Notes: generated by a model not told the origin, from the letters alone. 30,417 nt of DNA from a candidate division LCP-89 bacterium (GCA_025774735.1 JALGZU010000002.1:1-30417); one strand, 5' to 3'. Shown: positions 6,599 through 15,288, counted from the first letter of the stretch. Translations and numbers: made by a program.

Positions 6599-8424
6599 TA
6601 CTCCACCGTGACGCTTTTAGCAAGATTTCTGGGTTGATCGACGTTACAGTCCCGCAGAACGGCAATGTAATATGCCAGCAACTGCAACGGTATGACGGAC
6701 AGGATGGGCATGAGGAAATTCATCGTCTTTGGAATTTCCAGCGTATATTCCGCTTTGCTCGCCATCTCCTCATCTCCTTCGGTACAGATCGCGATGACGA
6801 TACCCCTCCTGGCTTTGACTTCCTCTATGTTAGAGACAACCTTCTCGTAGGTACCGTCCTGCGTGGCGATGAACACCACCGGCATGTCTTCGTCGATGAG
6901 TGCGATGGGACCGTGCTTCATTTCGGCGGCAGGATAGCCTTCCGCGTGGATATAGCTGATCTCCTTGAGTTTCAAGGCTCCTTCTAGAGCAATGGGGAAA
7001 TTGAAGCCGCGCCCCAGATAGAGGAAGTTCCTATGATCCTTGAATTTCTTGGCAAGTTTTTTTATAGCGTTGGGTTTCTCCAGGATCTTCGCAACCAGAT
7101 TGGGAAGCTGCTTCAACTCGCGCACCATCCAGCGCCCCTGAGCAGCAGAAATCCCCTTCTTGCGGCCCAGCAGGATCGCCAGGAGGGCGAGTACGGTTAC
7201 CTGGGAGGTGAAAGCCTTCGTTGAGGCAACTCCAATCTCAGGCCCGGCATGGATGAAGATACCGGCGTCAGTCTCTCGAGCAATGCTGGATCCCACAACG
7301 TTACAAATCCCCAGGGTTACCGCCCCCTTCCGTTTCGCTTCGCGCAGAGCCGCCAGCGTATCAGCCGTTTCACCGGACTGGCTGATGGCAATCACGATGG
7401 TGCCCTCCTCGATGATGGGATCCCGGTAGCGGAATTCCGAGGCATATTCGACTTCGACGGGAACGCGTGCGAACTCTTCGAGCATGTACTCTCCGATCAG
7501 GGAAGCGTGCCACGAAGTTCCACAGGCGACGATGATGATGCGCCGCGCTTGGGAGAGTTGGTCGAGATATTGGCGAATACCCCCGAGTTTGGCGGTGCCC
7601 TCTTCCTCCAGCAGTCTGCCTCGCATGGAATCTTCCAAAGTCCGGGGCTGTTCCATGATCTCCTTGAGCATAAAGTGCTCATAGCCGCCTTTTTCGATCT
7701 CCTCCAGTTGCAGCGTGACAGACTCTGCCTTTTTCAGGACTTCCTGGTTTGTCAAGGTACGGTGTTGTACGCTGTCCGCCTTGATCAGGGCAACCTCTTC
7801 ATCCTCGAGATAGATGACGTTACGGGTATAGGGAACAATAGCTGCGAGGTCGGATGCTACGAAGTTTTCGCCTTCACCGATTCCGATGACCAGGGGACTG
7901 CCCATCCTGGCCGCGACGATGCAATCGGGCTCTTTATTGCAGATGACGGCCAGACCGTAGGTCCCCTGAACCTGCGCCAAAGCGACCTGAACAGCCTCGA
8001 GGAGATCGCCGTGGTAGGCATCTGCGATCAGATGGGCCAACGTCTCCGTATCGGTTTCAGTACGGAATTTATGTCCCTTCTTCTCCAGCCGCTGGCGCAG
8101 AGAGACATAATTCTCGATGATCCCGTTGTGGATCAGTGCGATGCGCCCTTCGGAATCGATATGAGGATGAGCGTTTGTCTGGGAAGGAATGCCGTGCGTT
8201 GCCCAGCGGGTATGCCCCAGTCCGACAGTCCCCGGTAATTCTTCACTGGATAACAGCGTTTCCAGCTTCGATATCTTACCCACTTCTTTCTTAAGCTGGA
8301 TATCACCGTTATGCATGAGGGCCAGACCGGCGGAATCATAGCCACGATACTCCATCCTCTTTAACCCGGAGATCAGGATGGGAACCGCCTCCCGGTTACC
8401 AATATATCCGATTATGCCACACAT
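6598..8424 (-). CDS. glmS: Glutamine--fructose-6-phosphate aminotransferase (isomerizing)
   Basis: Makes glucosamine-6-phosphate from fructose-6-phosphate and glutamine, the first step to UDP-GlcNAc for peptidoglycan and LPS. The 608-aa length is typical. The mature N-terminus begins CGIIGYIG, whose Cys is the glutaminase nucleophile. The LGHTRWATHG segment of the class II amidotransferase domain follows. Two SIS sugar-isomerase domains come next (ACGTSWHASLIGEYM, AISQSGETADT), and the protein ends DQPRNLAKSVTVE, the conserved C-terminus. The ATG is preceded by GGTGGTGA as a possible Shine-Dalgarno. The 63-bp gap after guaA is too short for a glmS ribozyme. Its TAA overlaps the next ATG (TAATG). 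Confidence 0.98.
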   Translation of the reverse strand: MCGIIGYIGNREAVPILISGLKRMEYRGYDSAGLALMHNGDIQLKKEVGKISKLETLLSSEELPGTVGLGHTRWATHGIPSQTNAHPHIDSEGRIALIHNGIIENYVSLRQRLEKKGHKFRTETDTETLAHLIADAYHGDLLEAVQVALAQVQGTYGLAVICNKEPDCIVAARMGSPLVIGIGEGENFVASDLAAIVPYTRNVIYLEDEEVALIKADSVQHRTLTNQEVLKKAESVTLQLEEIEKGGYEHFMLKEIMEQPRTLEDSMRGRLLEEEGTAKLGGIRQYLDQLSQARRIIIVACGTSWHASLIGEYMLEEFARVPVEVEYASEFRYRDPIIEEGTIVIAISQSGETADTLAALREAKRKGAVTLGICNVVGSSIARETDAGIFIHAGPEIGVASTKAFTSQVTVLALLAILLGRKKGISAAQGRWMVRELKQLPNLVAKILEKPNAIKKLAKKFKDHRNFLYLGRGFNFPIALEGALKLKEISYIHAEGYPAAEMKHGPIALIDEDMPVVFIATQDGTYEKVVSNIEEVKARRGIVIAICTEGDEEMASKAEYTLEIPKTMNFLMPILSVIPLQLLAYYIAVLRDCNVDQPRNLAKSVTVE

Positions 8425-8487
8425 ATAGTCACCACCGATTTCTTCTCGATACTGTTCATATAAAGTCCCCAGAATCCCTTGATGTCG

Positions 8488-10032
8488 TTACTCCCACTCC
8501 ACCGTGGCCGGCGGTTTGGATGAGACGTCGTAGACGACGCGATTGATGCCTCTGACCTCATTGATAATCCGGTTCGCAACTCTGCCCAACAAATCGAAAG
8601 GCAGATGCGTAAAGTCGGCCGTCATCCAGTCATCGGAATCGACGGAACGCAACGCCGCCACCTGCTCGTAAGTGCGCTCGTCACCCATCACGCCGACTGA
8701 CCTGACCGGCAGCAGAACGACCAGAGCCTGTGAACTCTTGTCGTACCAGCCGTTCTTCTTCAGCTCTTCGATGAATATATGATCGGCGCGCTTCAGCATT
8801 TCCAGCTTTTCACTGGTCACTTCTCCCACGATTCGCACGCCCAATCCAGGACCCGGGAAAGGGTGCCTCTTGACCAGTTCATCTGACAAGCCCAGCTCTT
8901 TGCCGACAGCCCGGACTTCGTCCTTGAAGAGGTCTTTGAGCGGTTCGATCAAGGTTAGATTCATCCGGTCCGGCAAACCGCCCACGTTGTGATGGCTCTT
9001 GATCACAGCCGAAGGACCGCCCCAGGCTGACCGGCTCTCGATCAGATCCGGATAGAGCGTTCCCTGCGCGAGGAAGTCCACATCGCCGAGGGACCGGGCT
9101 GCTTCTTCGAAGACCTCGATGAAAACGCGTCCGATAATCTTGCGCTTCTGTTCGGGATCCTCGACGCCGGCCAGGGCTTCAAGGAACCGGGTTTCTGCCT
9201 CAGCCACTCGCAAATCCATCCCGAACTGGTCCCGAAAGAGCCCCTCGACCTGTTCCCGCTCACCCAAACGCAGGAGACCGTTTTCGACCAGAACGCAGTG
9301 AAGGTGATCGCCGATGGCACGGTGCAGCAGTAGTGCAGTCACCGACGAATCGACACCTCCGGACAGACCGCAGATAACCTGACCCTGACCGACTTGATCG
9401 CGGATTTTTTCGATACTTTTCTCAATAAAACTCTTGGCGCTCCAGGTCTGGGCACACTCACAGACGTTGCGAACGAAATTCTTGAGGATTTCCCGCCCGT
9501 GTTCCGTATGCGAAACCTCCGGGTGAAATTGCACGCCGTAGTGGCCCCTATCTGTATTGGCTATGGCAGCGTAAGGCGATCCCTCGGAAGTACCGATGGG
9601 GTGGTATCCCTTCGGCAGTTCGAGCAGCCGATCTCCATGGCTCATCCAGACGACCTGGACGCGGTCCAGTCCGTTGAAGAGGGGCGAGTTTTCGACGAGT
9701 TCCAGGTGTGTGCGCCCGAATTCACGATGGTCCGAGCGACTGACTTCGCCGCCCTGAAGATAGGCAATTACCTGTAAACCGTAACAGATCCCTAATACGG
9801 GGATGCCGAGATCAAAAATCGCAGCATCCGGGTGGGGGGCGTCTTCGGCGTACACCGACGCCGGCCCCCCGGAAAGAATCAAACCTTTAGGATTTGCCTT
9901 GGCGATTTTTTCCGCGGGCGTATCCGGAAGCCAGATTTCGCTGAATACGCCGAGTTCCCGCACCCGGCGTGCAATTAACTGGGTGGTCTGGGATCCGAAA
10001 TCGAGAATGATGATGGTTTCCTGCAAGTCCAT
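8488..10032 (-). CDS. guaA: GMP synthase (glutamine-hydrolysing)
   Basis: Converts XMP to GMP using ATP and ammonia from glutamine. The 514-aa protein has the N-terminal class I glutamine amidotransferase domain with nucleophile Cys83 (GICYGLQ) and the His170/Glu172 pair (FHPEVSHTEHG). The ATP pyrophosphatase domain follows, with PP-loop GLSGGVDSS (residues 222-230). The C-terminal dimerisation domain ends KPPATVEWE, the canonical terminus. It starts one base after the surE stop and is followed by a 63-bp gap before glmS. I see no purine riboswitch upstream. The gene is complete and ordinary. Confidence 0.98.
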   Translation of the reverse strand: MDLQETIIILDFGSQTTQLIARRVRELGVFSEIWLPDTPAEKIAKANPKGLILSGGPASVYAEDAPHPDAAIFDLGIPVLGICYGLQVIAYLQGGEVSRSDHREFGRTHLELVENSPLFNGLDRVQVVWMSHGDRLLELPKGYHPIGTSEGSPYAAIANTDRGHYGVQFHPEVSHTEHGREILKNFVRNVCECAQTWSAKSFIEKSIEKIRDQVGQGQVICGLSGGVDSSVTALLLHRAIGDHLHCVLVENGLLRLGEREQVEGLFRDQFGMDLRVAEAETRFLEALAGVEDPEQKRKIIGRVFIEVFEEAARSLGDVDFLAQGTLYPDLIESRSAWGGPSAVIKSHHNVGGLPDRMNLTLIEPLKDLFKDEVRAVGKELGLSDELVKRHPFPGPGLGVRIVGEVTSEKLEMLKRADHIFIEELKKNGWYDKSSQALVVLLPVRSVGVMGDERTYEQVAALRSVDSDDWMTADFTHLPFDLLGRVANRIINEVRGINRVVYDVSSKPPATVEWE

Positions 10033-10033
10033 A

Positions 10034-10795
10034 TCAGAGTAGTGTATCGACCTGTTTTGTGAGATGAGTTAGGGCCTCGTAATTCGTCAAATCGTAATGA
10101 ATAGGTGTGAGAGATATATACCCTGCCTTCACGGCCAGTTCATCGATGTTGGGGTCCTCCTCTTCCTTCCGGAGTTCTCCATCGAGCCAGAAGTAGACGC
10201 GCCCCCGGGGATCGGTACGGCGGTGGAATATCTCGTTCCAGACGGCCATACCCTGGCGAGTAACCTTGACGCCTTTAATCTCCTTCTCCGGCAGGGCCGG
10301 AACATTGACGTTCAGTGAGACTCCTCTTGGAAGGTTCATCGAGGGCATCGCCTGAGCGAGCCGGGCAGCGAACCTGGCGGAAGGACCGAAGTCCTTGTTG
10401 CTGTATGAAGTCAGGGAGATCGCGAAGGCGTAAAGGTCGTTCATGCGGCCTTCTGTCGCGGCCGAAACAGTCCCAGAGTAGATGGTGTTGATGCCGGTAT
10501 TCGATCCCTGATTGATGCCGGATATCAGCATGTCGGGACGTTCGTCGAGCAGGGCAAACAGGGCTAACTTGACCGCATCGGCCGGCGTGCCGTACACACC
10601 CCAACCGAAAAAATCGCCATTTTTGTAGCACTTTTCAGCGCGCAGGGGGTCGGTCATGGTTATGGCATGCCCCATGGCAGACTGTTCGCGTGCCGGAGCG
10701 ACCACGATCACATCCGCGAATTTCTTTATCTCAGACGCCAGGGCTGCCAGGCCTGGTGCGTGGATTCCATCATCATTACAAAGTAAAACTTTCAT
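10034..10795 (-). CDS. surE: 5'/3'-nucleotidase SurE
   Basis: Stationary-phase survival protein, a metal-dependent nucleoside monophosphatase that may also release phosphate from short polyphosphate. The 253-aa length matches the family. The active-site signature is at the N-terminus: LLCNDDGIHAPG gives metal ligands Asp8 and Asp9. Ser39 (REQSAMGHAIT) and Asn95 (SGINQGSNTG) complete the metal site, and TIYSGTVSAATEG is the next conserved block. It lies 33 bp downstream of accD and one base upstream of guaA, so it is probably co-transcribed. In many bacteria surE sits beside pcm or truA; here the partners are accD and guaA. Confidence 0.96.
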   Translation of the reverse strand: MKVLLCNDDGIHAPGLAALASEIKKFADVIVVAPAREQSAMGHAITMTDPLRAEKCYKNGDFFGWGVYGTPADAVKLALFALLDERPDMLISGINQGSNTGINTIYSGTVSAATEGRMNDLYAFAISLTSYSNKDFGPSARFAARLAQAMPSMNLPRGVSLNVNVPALPEKEIKGVKVTRQGMAVWNEIFHRRTDPRGRVYFWLDGELRKEEEDPNIDELAVKAGYISLTPIHYDLTNYEALTHLTKQVDTLL

Positions 10796-10828
10796 CGTCG
10801 TCTGTCTACGTCAAAATAACGGGAACTG

Positions 10829-11677
10829 TTATTCGACAGGATCGTACAGGTGCTTCACCAGCAGGCTGAGGGTCTGCTTCATACGCGTGCGATCGACGAT
10901 CATGTCGATGAAGCCGTGCTGCAGTAGGAATTCTGCGCGCTGAAATCCCGGGGGCAGATCCTGTCCGATGGTCTGCTTGATTACGCGTGGTCCGGCGAAA
11001 CCAATCAGGGCTCCTGGTTCAGCCAGAATGACGTCACCTAACATGGCGAAACTGGCCGTCGTCCCCCCGGTGGTCGGATGGGTGAGTACAGTGATAAAAG
11101 GTAGTGATTCCTCTGCGAATTCAGCAAGAGCGCAGGATGTTTTCGCCATCTGCATGAGACTGAAAAGACCCTCCTGCATCCGCATCCCGCCGGAAGCGCA
11201 GACCAGGATAAATGGAAATTTACCCTCCTTGGCCCGCTGTGTTGCCTGAACGATCTTCTCACCCACCACCGATCCGACGCTTCCGCCGAAGAAGTTGAAG
11301 TCCATCACTCCGAGCACAATCTTGCAGTCATCGAGGTGACAGATCCCCGTGCGAACCGCATCGTTGATGCCCGTCTTCTTGACCGCCTGCTGAATCCGGT
11401 CCGGGTAGCGCTTCACATCCTTGAATTTCAGTGGATCGGCGGAAACCAGATCGGTATTGAACTCCCGAAAGGATCCCTCATCCACGATCATCTCTATATA
11501 TTCCCGGCTGTTAATACGGAAGTGGAATCTGCATTTCTGACAGACCGATGCGTTCTTCAGGAGCTCTTTTCGAAAAATAATTTCTCCGCAGTTCTCGCAC
11601 TTGATCCAGAGGCCATCGGGAAGTTGAGCCTTCTCTGAAGCTGTGAGTCCCTTTTTTGCTTTTTGAAACCAGGCCAT
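10829..11677 (-). CDS. accD: Acetyl-CoA carboxylase carboxyltransferase subunit beta
   Basis: Beta half of the carboxyltransferase that moves carboxyl from carboxybiotin to acetyl-CoA, making malonyl-CoA for fatty acid synthesis. The 282-aa protein has the N-terminal zinc ribbon, with Cys27, Cys30, Cys46 and Cys49 (KCENCGEI and VCQKCRFHF). The crotonase-like carboxyltransferase core follows (VCASGGMRMQEGLFSLMQMAK, PTTGGTTASFAMLGD, IGFAGPRVIKQT). accA is not in the window, although accD and accA are often apart. The gene begins 18 bp after the rimI stop. A TATAAT sequence overlaps the rimI stop but has no good -35, so I do not call a promoter there. Confidence 0.97.
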   Translation of the reverse strand: MAWFQKAKKGLTASEKAQLPDGLWIKCENCGEIIFRKELLKNASVCQKCRFHFRINSREYIEMIVDEGSFREFNTDLVSADPLKFKDVKRYPDRIQQAVKKTGINDAVRTGICHLDDCKIVLGVMDFNFFGGSVGSVVGEKIVQATQRAKEGKFPFILVCASGGMRMQEGLFSLMQMAKTSCALAEFAEESLPFITVLTHPTTGGTTASFAMLGDVILAEPGALIGFAGPRVIKQTIGQDLPPGFQRAEFLLQHGFIDMIVDRTRMKQTLSLLVKHLYDPVE

Positions 11678-11695
11678 GTTTCTTCACATTGTATA

Positions 11696-12154
11696 TTATA
11701 ACTGTTTCGCCAGGATAAGGGCGTCTTCTCCATCTGGATAATATTGCTTCCGAACCGTAACCGGAGCGAATTTCTGCTTGAAATAGAGCTTCTGCGCTGC
11801 AGGATTGCCCACCCTCACTTCGAGAAAACAGGCGCTGGCTCGCTGCTTTCTGGCCCGTTCGAGAAGACGTAGAAGAAGCAGAGTGGCCAATCCTCTGCGC
11901 CGGTAGTTCGGTCGAACGCCCAAATTCAGGATATGAACCTCGTCAGCAGCGTACTGGACGAAAACATAACCGATTATCTGGCCATCGAGCATGGCGGCCT
12001 CACCCTCGACATTGTGCAGCGCCAAAAAGGTTTTAAGGCTTTCTTCACTCCAGGGCGCGGGAAATATCTCCAGTTCGATATAGGATAGAGCGTGCGCGTC
12101 CTCAGGCGATAGAGGCCGAAGCTGCAAACCGGGAATGAGTTTATAACTATTCAC
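11696..12154 (-). CDS. rimI: Ribosomal-protein-alanine N-acetyltransferase (GNAT family)
   Basis: A 152-aa single-domain GNAT enzyme. RimI acetylates the N-terminal alanine of ribosomal protein S18 with acetyl-CoA. The acetyl-CoA pyrophosphate loop is RPNYRRRGLATLLL (residues 81-94). The conserved ACFLEVRVGNPAAQKLYFKQKF block and the N-terminal DAHALSYIELEIFPAPWSEE resemble RimI closely, including the APWSE pattern. The start is GTG, with a GTGA overlap with the folP stop. rimI often neighbours tsaB or tsaD; neither is here, so a different GNAT substrate remains possible. Confidence 0.86.
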   Translation of the reverse strand: MNSYKLIPGLQLRPLSPEDAHALSYIELEIFPAPWSEESLKTFLALHNVEGEAAMLDGQIIGYVFVQYAADEVHILNLGVRPNYRRRGLATLLLLRLLERARKQRASACFLEVRVGNPAAQKLYFKQKFAPVTVRKQYYPDGEDALILAKQL

Positions 12155-13113
12155 AACTTTGCGGTTTCCCCTCGTTCAGCCCCGGTCAAACACCGAGCAG
12201 CAACTTCGACCACATGCAGCATTTCCTTCACATCATGAACTCGGATTACGTCAGCTCCGTTCAAGGTCGCGGCAGCGACGGCTGCCGCAGTTCCAAAGGC
12301 ACGCTCGTCCACGGGAACGTCGAGGATCTTGCCAATAAAACTCTTCCGGGAGGGTCCAATCAGGACAGGCCCTAGCCCGCTGAATTCGCGCAACCTGGCT
12401 AATATTTCCAGGTTATCCCCCAGCCGTTTCCCGAATCCAATTCCGGGATCCACCAGTATCCGATCCTCGGCAATTCCCGCATCCTTGGCAGAACGCACCC
12501 GCTCGTGCAGGAACCCACGCACCTCGGTTATCAAATCATCGTAGTGAGGCTCCACCTGCATGGTGCGGGGTTCCCCCCTCATGTGCATCAAGATCACGGT
12601 CGCATCAGCCTGAGCGATGGTTTCGGCCATACATGGATCCTGCCTGAGAGCAGAGACGTCATTGACGATTTCTGCCCCGGCAGCCAGCGCTTCCCCGGCA
12701 ACCTCGGCCTTGGTTGTATCGACCGAGATGGGAATATTTATCGATCCAGTCAATTTCTCAATAACTGGCAATACCCGGCGCAGCTCTTCTTCAGCAGAAA
12801 CCGGTTGAGCGCCCGGTCTGGTCGATTCGCCACCGATGTCAATAAAATCAGCTCCCTGTTCGGCTATCAGATGCGCCTGCTCGAATGCCTTTCCAGGATT
12901 GAGGAAACTCCCGCCATCGGAAAACGAATCCGGAGTTACGTTCAAGATCCCCATGATCAGGGGCCGGCTGGTGCGGCGATATACTCGACTCCCTACCCGA
13001 AACGGTTTGCCCGGGATAAAGTTCTCATCCGATACCGGCATTTCGCTATGAGTCAATCTCTCCTCCAGATCGGCATCACTGCGCCTGAAGAGTCGGCCTA
13101 TTTTCGCTCTCAC
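12151..13113 (-). CDS. folP: Dihydropteroate synthase
   Basis: Joins p-aminobenzoate to dihydropterin pyrophosphate in folate synthesis and is the sulfonamide target. Conserved blocks are present: IMGILNVTPDSFSDGG (pterin/pyrophosphate loop), ISVDTTKAEVAGEAL, AEIVNDVSALR, VLIGPSRKSFIG and a final IRVHDVKEM. The protein carries an unusually long N-terminal extension before the TIM barrel. The frame is open to an ATG at 13128, but the GTG at 13113 has a GAGGG Shine-Dalgarno five bases ahead and begins just after the upstream stop, so I place the start there (320 aa). A TTG at 13056 with a GGAGG site is a third option (296 aa). folE lies three genes upstream, linking two folate steps in one operon. 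Confidence 0.93.
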   Translation of the reverse strand: MRAKIGRLFRRSDADLEERLTHSEMPVSDENFIPGKPFRVGSRVYRRTSRPLIMGILNVTPDSFSDGGSFLNPGKAFEQAHLIAEQGADFIDIGGESTRPGAQPVSAEEELRRVLPVIEKLTGSINIPISVDTTKAEVAGEALAAGAEIVNDVSALRQDPCMAETIAQADATVILMHMRGEPRTMQVEPHYDDLITEVRGFLHERVRSAKDAGIAEDRILVDPGIGFGKRLGDNLEILARLREFSGLGPVLIGPSRKSFIGKILDVPVDERAFGTAAAVAAATLNGADVIRVHDVKEMLHVVEVAARCLTGAERGETAKL

Positions 13114-13114
13114 G

Positions 13115-14614
13115 CTACCCTCGCCCATTCATCTGTTCGAGAGCATCGGCCATCTGCTTGGCCTTTATTCCGTAAACATCATCGTCGCCGCTGCGCATCT
13201 TCCAGCGTTTGTTGTAGTAAAACTTGGCCCGGCTCCGATCTCCCTTTTTCTGGTAGATCATACCCATGTAATAGAAACCGTCTACGGGACCATCCCACCC
13301 AAGCGAATTACTGAAGTGCTTCACCGCGTTATCTAAATCGTCCATCCGGTAATATACAACTCCTAAGTTGAAAGCCGCAAGAGGATTCTGAGGATCATAT
13401 TTAAAGATTCGCTGGTAATACTCAACCGCAGCTTTTGACTCTCCGCTGTACAACTCCACGGTTCCCGCTTTCAGCAGCAGGTCAATTGACGCCGGATTGA
13501 TTGTCAACCCATCCTGGAGTAGCTGGCGTGCTCTCGTGACTTTACCAGTTTTCATCAAGGAGCCAGCTAAGACAATGCGGGTCAATTCGAAGGCGGGATC
13601 AAGACGCACAGCTTCACCGAGAAGCTTCGGAACGGTGTCATACTCCAGATCTTTGAGGCGTTCAGGGTGGATCCTGGTCAGAGCCGGGTAGGTGCGTACC
13701 CGCAGGGGATCTCCCCTCAGAACGGCTTTCAGGGCTGGTTCAGCCTTCTCCCACACAAATCCTCTGAGATAGAATTCTCCCAGCGCCAGCAACGCTTCGA
13801 AAGAGGCGGTGTCGCTTTGAAACGCCAGCAGTAACTCTTGCTCGGCCGCGGATCGGTCTCCGAGGGCTTCGTAGCTTTGCCCCAACCCGATCCTCGCCTG
13901 GGTGAACGTCGAGTCGATCTGAAGGGCAGCATGATATAGAGTTTCAGCGGATGCGGGCTCGTCGTCCTGCTGATAATATTTGGCCTGATAATGAGCGGTC
14001 AGAACGTCTTGCGAGAACTCCCGGGAAAATGGAGCCGCTATAGAGGCGGATTCACCGCTTTCGGCCAATATCCAACGCGCTATCTCCTTCGAGATGATAG
14101 AGAGGTTTTCCCTGGCAATGGGAAAAGCCGAACCGCTCCCATTTGCCTTCCTTAAATGAACCTGCGGGATGCCGCCCTCCTGCCCGGCTTCCCATTTGAC
14201 CAGAAAGACCTCGTAGCCCGAATTCACCAAAACGTCAGGTACGGTAGCCGGATATTCCTCGACTGCGCCTTCCCAGGGATTGACCACCGCATAATCGAGG
14301 CTCCTCGCCAGACGGCGACCCGTTAGATCGGCGATAGCCCCGGATCGCCAGTTTTCAAAGCGGTCAGATCCCTCCCCGACCACAGCCAGACGGAGAGGCT
14401 CCGGCTTCGGTGGAGCTTGTAGCCAGAATAATGTGTAGATTACCAGAACGAATACTGGTCCCAGCAGTCTCAATCTGCGGTAGACAGTTGACGGCATGTA
14501 CTCACCAGCACGATAGATGAACTCCAAAACAAGGAGAAAGGCAATGATTACGACAATAGGCACCGAGATGCCGCCCGGAACGTTACCGTTTAAGAAGTTC
14601 AGTAATGCAGACAT
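13115..14614 (-). CDS. Inner-membrane TPR protein with a TolB-like periplasmic domain, function unknown
   Basis: A 499-aa protein with two N-terminal membrane helices (about 16-34 and 49-65). The loop between them carries R35, R46, R47 and R49, so by the positive-inside rule the loop is cytoplasmic and the rest is periplasmic. Residues about 72-180 (LRLAVVGEGSDRFENWRSG, then LTGRRLARSLDYAVVNPW) resemble the TolB N-terminal/FlgO-like domain often fused to TPRs in adenylate-cyclase-like and Gemmatimonadota-type proteins. From about 205 to the end there are many TPR repeats (AETLYHAALQIDSTFTQARIGLGQSYEALGDRS is one, in part). No clear Shine-Dalgarno precedes the ATG. Its stop lies one base before the proposed folP GTG. 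It may be a scaffold for an envelope complex; that is a guess. Confidence 0.7.
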   Translation of the reverse strand: MSALLNFLNGNVPGGISVPIVVIIAFLLVLEFIYRAGEYMPSTVYRRLRLLGPVFVLVIYTLFWLQAPPKPEPLRLAVVGEGSDRFENWRSGAIADLTGRRLARSLDYAVVNPWEGAVEEYPATVPDVLVNSGYEVFLVKWEAGQEGGIPQVHLRKANGSGSAFPIARENLSIISKEIARWILAESGESASIAAPFSREFSQDVLTAHYQAKYYQQDDEPASAETLYHAALQIDSTFTQARIGLGQSYEALGDRSAAEQELLLAFQSDTASFEALLALGEFYLRGFVWEKAEPALKAVLRGDPLRVRTYPALTRIHPERLKDLEYDTVPKLLGEAVRLDPAFELTRIVLAGSLMKTGKVTRARQLLQDGLTINPASIDLLLKAGTVELYSGESKAAVEYYQRIFKYDPQNPLAAFNLGVVYYRMDDLDNAVKHFSNSLGWDGPVDGFYYMGMIYQKKGDRSRAKFYYNKRWKMRSGDDDVYGIKAKQMADALEQMNGRG

Positions 14615-14626
14615 AGTACGCTGGCT

Positions 14627-14657
14627 GAAAAATAAAAGAGGCGACCAGAGATCGCTC
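14627..14657 (-). terminator. Possible intrinsic terminator between folE and the TPR gene
   Basis: On the minus strand, GAGCGA and TCGCCTC can pair around a 7-nt loop with one bulged C. They are followed at once by CTTTTATTTTTC. The T-rich tract ends 12 bp before the ATG of the TPR gene, so if this terminates transcription, the TPR gene would need a promoter I cannot find. It may act as an attenuator or only reduce read-through. Confidence 0.4.
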
Positions 14658-14682
14658 AGTATGTCGTATGATCAGTAAGACG

Positions 14683-14707
14683 CCATCCGGTTCAGGTTTC
14701 CGGACGG
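14683..14707 (-). terminator. GC-rich hairpin 3' of folE
   Basis: CCGTCCGG and CCGGATGG form an 8-bp stem with one G-U pair and a 9-nt loop, starting 7 bp after the folE stop. The following bases (CGTCTTACTG) are only weakly T-rich. It may stabilise the upstream mRNA end or assist the second hairpin about 25 bp further on. Confidence 0.4.
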
Positions 14708-14713
14708 TCACGT

Positions 14714-15286
14714 TTATGACGCTCCCTTTTCACCCATCAAGGATAACGCTTCAAGACGAGTCGCCTGTTTACGCATGATACCGCGCATGCTGGAAGTGAC
14801 CGTCCAAGCACCGGTCTTCTTAACGCCCCGCATGGTCATGCAGAGATGCTGAGCTCGGATGATAACAAAAACTCCCAGAGGTTTGAGGACCCGCATCAGA
14901 GCATCGGCGATTTCGGTGGTCATGCGTTCCTGTAACTGTGGCCTGGCAGCCACCCGGTCAACGACCCTTGCCAGGGAAGAAAAACCTGTCACCCGGTTGT
15001 TGTCGGGAATATAAGCGATAGATACCGTGCCGTAGAAAGGTAGCAGGTGGTGTTCGCACATCGAGTAAAAGGGGACGTCCCGCAGGAGGATCATCTCGTC
15101 CTGGTTCGCGGTCGTATAGACTGCAATTTCAGGATCGATGTCACTCCCCACGCCTGAAAAGACTTCCTCGTACATTTCGGCAACGCGATCCGGAGTTCGG
15201 ACCAATCCCTCTCGGTTCGGATCTTCACCGATAGCTTCGATCAGTTCGCGAACGGCTGCGCGAATGCGGTCCCGGTCAATAGCCAT
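14714..15286 (-). CDS. folE: GTP cyclohydrolase I
   Basis: Converts GTP to 7,8-dihydroneopterin triphosphate, the first step of tetrahydrofolate (and pterin or queuosine precursor) synthesis. The 190-aa length fits the type I (FolE1) enzyme. Zinc ligands are visible as Cys77 with nearby His79/His80 (SMCEHHLLPFYG) and Cys149 (RAQHLCMTMRG). The GFSSLARVVD and RPQLQERMT blocks are also conserved. A strong Shine-Dalgarno (GGAGGAGA) lies 6 bp before the ATG, inside the end of the preceding gene, whose stop is 2 bp away. folP follows two genes later. Two hairpins come after the stop. Confidence 0.97.
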   Translation of the reverse strand: MAIDRDRIRAAVRELIEAIGEDPNREGLVRTPDRVAEMYEEVFSGVGSDIDPEIAVYTTANQDEMILLRDVPFYSMCEHHLLPFYGTVSIAYIPDNNRVTGFSSLARVVDRVAARPQLQERMTTEIADALMRVLKPLGVFVIIRAQHLCMTMRGVKKTGAWTVTSSMRGIMRKQATRLEALSLMGEKGAS

Positions 15287-15288
15287 CG

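Noticed and set aside
7249..8238. A 329-codon open frame on the plus strand opposite glmS
   Set aside because: It mirrors a strongly conserved glmS frame, has no recognisable domain and no ribosome site. Long antisense frames arise from codon bias.
8425..8487. Possible glmS ribozyme or riboswitch upstream of glmS
   Set aside because: The gap is 63 bp, too short for the ribozyme, and no matching core was seen.
11695..11723. TATAAT just upstream of accD as a promoter
   Set aside because: There is no acceptable -35 element 16-18 bp upstream, and the box overlaps the end of rimI, with which accD is closely spaced.
12505..13314. A 269-codon plus-strand frame opposite folP and the end of the TPR gene
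   Set aside because: The product resembles no protein family, and the minus-strand genes are certain from conserved motifs.
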